NCBI GenBank assembly: GCA_025331565.1
Contig: JAFREQ010000026.1
Coordinates: 930,001 to 994,000 of the forward strand
DNA length: 64,000 bases
Reading direction: 5' to 3'
Origin: Holacanthus passer
Taxonomy: Eukaryota; Chordata; Actinopteri; Pomacanthidae
Below the pieces are notes generated by a model. The model worked only from the letters and a program-made list of their open reading frames with translations, was not told the DNA's origin and searched no databases. The position numbers and the translations under genes are program-made. Shown piece by piece: positions 61,127 through 64,000 of this stretch. Each line of letters begins with the position of its first letter. Position 1 is the stretch's first letter.

Positions 61127-63050
61127 GAAGATGGGTTACAACCGCCTTCACACTGAAAGCCATCTTGTGTCCTTACAAATTAGTGTTGGTGATTTATCTG
61201 TGATTGGTTACCTGGCCTCCCTTTAATCTTGTTCTCATCATCCGTTCTGCGAGATTGCCTTAATCGCCGAGCTCCTGCCCTCCATCACAAACCCTTTTCA
61301 ACCAAGACTTCTCACCAGTGTGATAGATTGGTTTTGTTTCGGTATGTTTGAAGGTGGCCGGCAGGCTTTTTTTAATAAAAAGTGTATCATATTTGTGTGT
61401 AAATATACTGTATCTAAAATTGTACGCCCCATGTTGCAAAGTGTCTTCTTTTGTTGTGTAATGTGAAAGGGATCTGAGAGAAGCATATGGGAGAGTATTT
61501 TTTTAAATATTCAAAACAGCCAAACTTGTGAATGTTGTTTTAAAAAGGTTATATGCAAAAGTGCAGATATCGTGTAATATAGTCGGCGTGCGTGCGTGTG
61601 CGTGTGTGTAAGTTGGATGTGCTGCAGTGATGAAGACATATTCTCCAGATGTTTTTAGGAAACCTAGGACTTTTGTTGTGTAACTTATTTTGACCTCTTA
61701 TGGACACAGCTAACAAGGCTAGCAATGATTTTCTGACTGTATTGTACAACTAATTCATTTTTTACATAATATCATCTCTGAGTTAACATCTGCTGTGAAT
61801 CGTCAGTATTATGATGCTATGGACTAACCCTAGAAGGTCCAGCAAATTAGTATTAGTTCATTGGCTTCAAACGCTTTGATATCAGTTATAGTATTTACAG
61901 AACTGCTTTAAGTATAGAGTCTCATCACTTCCACCACCGTTAGTGTGACCTGTCTGTTTAGGATAAAAACATCATGAAATCACCAGTGTTATTTTAAATA
62001 TCAGTCTGACTCTGTTGTGGACTGAAAGAAGTTCAGAGGGAAATTAAAGTGCACATTAGCAGGATGTTAATGATGCTGAAGAAATGTGTCTAATTGGCTG
62101 CTTTGGTGGTCAGACACATCCCTGACTAATGCGTCTGTGCTTTGGTTTATAACAAGTGTTTAACAGAAAATGAAGTCAAATTTTGGCCTCCAGGAAACTT
62201 TCAGTGTTTTGTAGTTGAACATTTGAGAAAAAGATGGCCAGATTAAGTCCATTGATATAAGACATTAATTAGTTTAAGGTGTTAAAAGAGTTAGAACCAT
62301 AAATGCCAGAAAATACATGTGGAACTCTGTTTGTACATTGTACAAGTGAATCCTTACGTTGTTATGGTCTGGACCTGGTTTTCTTTGTGTTCAGTAGAGT
62401 TGATTTCTCCCTCTGAATGAAGTTGGTGGAAGATGAGCTACAGTTCTCTGACAGCTCATCAGTATTCTGGGCTGTTGCTGTAATCCACACATTATTTAGT
62501 TCTGCAGCTCCTCACAACAGAAGAGAATCTATGCAGTTGTTCCATTTCTGTTTTCCCACATTAGGAGGCCACTATTTGTCAACTCGTCTTGTTGGGATAT
62601 TAAGAACTCCGTTTGTGTACATAATGTTCAGTATAATATTTGAAAAAGGTCACCATAGTTTGTAATAAATATAAATCTAAGTTTTCAAAACAGATGGAAT
62701 ACAAGCTATATGTATTGCTCTCACCACAGTGGCCTAATCTAAAAAAAAAAAAATCTAAATATGTTGGTCTCTAGAAGTCACCTGTTTTATGTTCAGTACT
62801 GAAAAGGTGGTATATGTGCATTGCTGTTGTTTTGTATCATTTCTATAGTCAGTGTTTTGAATTTGGTATAGAGGTAAATACTAAATGGCTAGTTTTGGTT
62901 CAGTCACAGTATTTATTTTCCTGCTTGTTTCATTATCTACCCTTGTGTTTTTGGGTCCTGTAAAAAAAAAAAATTTTAAAAAGTTGTCATGTATTTTTTT
63001 TTCTGGTCTAAAAAACTTTCTGGTTTTAATAAAATGATGTAAATCATCTT
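61127..63050 (+). terminator. sart3: sart3 3' UTR with three poly(A) signals
   Basis: AATAAA occurs at 61374-61379 (about 250 bp after the stop), 62664-62669 and 63028-63033. The proximal site would give a short 3' UTR and the distal one about 1.9 kb. A GT-rich tract (about 61587-61607) follows the first. No coding frame of note lies here. Confidence 0.6.
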
Positions 63051-63143
63051 TGATCCCAGTATGACTCTCATGGCTTTGTTTGTTGTAAAAAAAAAAAAAA
63101 AAAGCTTATAACCTAAAGACATAATGAAAGTTAATCGAATCCT

Positions 63144-63149
63144 TTTATT
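63144..63149 (-). terminator. ficd: ficd poly(A) signal
   Basis: TTTATT on the plus strand is AATAAA on the minus strand, 467 bp downstream of the ficd stop. It lies only about 110 bp from the last sart3 signal, so the two transcripts converge with 3' ends nearly touching. An A-run at about 63088-63104 lies between them. Confidence 0.55.
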
Positions 63150-63615
63150 TTAAAATAAAATAAATAATCAAAACATACATCAAAGTGCTTTACAGTGTTA
63201 AGATCTTTATCCCAAAGATGATGAACTACATATTCAAACACACTACACGTCCGCCCTGTCACCAGTAGTCAAACTTCAGATTGTATTCTGATGAGAACTA
63301 AAATGCATTAACACTCCAATGGGAATATGGTTAAAAAACTAAAAGTGAAGAAGGTTTCTTATCATTGCGCAGGAGAAAGATTTGTATGAAACCTCAACAC
63401 AGCAAAATCTGATTTCAATGTAACATCCTGCAGATGTTTGAATTAATTCAGCAGCTGGAGAACCCAAACTGAGGCAAGGGGGCGATAAGGTGGGATATGG
63501 CCAAGTGACAAGGCAATTCAGCACGTTCTATAATAGGATTGTTATGAAATAGATTAATCGCAACCTCTCCCTGCATGCTGGCATGTCATGCTCCCTTTTT
63601 CTTCCCATCTGCAGC

Positions 63616-64000
63616 TCAGTTGTGGATCGGGATGGTCTGTTTGCAGTCCAGACAGGCCTGGTCCTGACTGGCTGCTGGCAGCCCCACAGCGTGCTCTGTT
63701 GTAGAAATCAACAGTGTGTCCAATGTCATCTCTGTACATTTGGCTATAAAACGAATGAAGGGCCGCACATCACCCTCATTGGCTGTGTCTAGAGCTGCAT
63801 AATATTCAGCCCTTTGTTCTTTGCGAATAGTGATGGGTGGGTATCGCGCTTGCATGAGCACAAGGTTCATAAGCAGCCTTGACGTGCGTCCGTTGCCGTC
63901 TACAAACGGGTGCACATACACCAGTTTGTAGTGGGCGAGAGCTGCGTACTCCACAGGGTGCAGCTGCAGGGCCTCCTCGGAGTTGAGCCACTGAACCAGC
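63616..64000 (-). CDS. ficd: FICD, ER adenylyltransferase (C-terminal part; cut by window end)
   Basis: The minus-strand frame is open from the window edge to a stop at 63616, giving the last 128 residues. It carries the Fic catalytic signature HPFVDGNGRTSR (about 63912-63877), the form H-x-F-x-D-G-N-G-R-x-x-R with all key residues intact. Flanking blocks LVQWLNSEEALQLHPVEYAA, PPITIRKEQRAEYY and NEGDVRPFIRFIAKCTE are strongly conserved in FICD. FICD is a type II ER membrane protein that AMPylates and de-AMPylates the chaperone BiP (HSPA5). The membrane anchor, TPR repeats and inhibitory helix lie beyond the window. The C-terminal tail after about 63700 is divergent, as is usual. Confidence 0.95.
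   Translation of the reverse strand, partial: LVQWLNSEEALQLHPVEYAALAHYKLVYVHPFVDGNGRTSRLLMNLVLMQARYPPITIRKEQRAEYYAALDTANEGDVRPFIRFIAKCTEMTLDTLLISTTEHAVGLPAASQDQACLDCKQTIPIHN

Noticed and set aside
1..64000. CRISPR arrays, operons, bacterial systems, tRNA or rRNA genes
   Set aside because: No direct-repeat array, cloverleaf or rRNA-like sequence was seen, and the window is clearly vertebrate.

Overview
The window is vertebrate nuclear DNA, almost certainly from a ray-finned (percomorph-type) fish. The evidence is split genes with GT-AG introns, many of them only about 80-150 bp, conserved vertebrate proteins, and several repeat families familiar from teleost genomes. Nothing prokaryotic was seen. 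All identifications come from reading the translations and from remembered family features; no database search was run.

Layout, left to right. (1) About 420-4924, plus strand: a gene I do not recognise, with a TATA-type promoter, a non-coding first exon and one large disordered coding exon. The coding exon changes frame near 3786-3856, and there may be a short last exon. (2) 5700-40300, plus: coro1c (coronin-1C), with a GC-box promoter, non-coding exon 1 and ten coding exons. They join cleanly into 473 residues. Two large introns (13.8 and 12.3 kb) hold old transposon relics and a striking perfect hairpin. (3) 44389-45132, plus: tmem119, a single coding exon. (4) 49348-50739, plus: a single-exon gene for a leucine-rich-repeat type I membrane protein, not assigned to a named family. 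(5) 51309-52372, minus: iscu, the iron-sulfur cluster scaffold, five exons, 158 residues. (6) 53810-61126, plus: sart3, 19 exons, 952 residues. (7) 63616-64000, minus: the C-terminal end of ficd, cut by the window edge.

The order coro1c - tmem119 - iscu - sart3 - ficd, with the relative strands, matches as I remember it the human 12q24.11 block (CORO1C, SELPLG, TMEM119, ISCU, SART3, FICD) read in the opposite direction. iscu and sart3 diverge from a shared 1.4 kb interval, and sart3 and ficd converge with 3' ends about 100 bp apart. The two genes not expected from the human block are gene 1 and the LRR gene. The products act in unrelated processes: actin dynamics, a microglia/bone membrane protein, Fe-S assembly, snRNP recycling and ER AMPylation. 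The block is conserved linkage, not a pathway cluster.

No CRISPR array, tRNA, rRNA or viral gene was seen. The best candidates for something undescribed are the frame-broken gene 1, the SLRP-like transmembrane LRR protein, and the 28-bp-arm perfect palindrome at 26821-26881.
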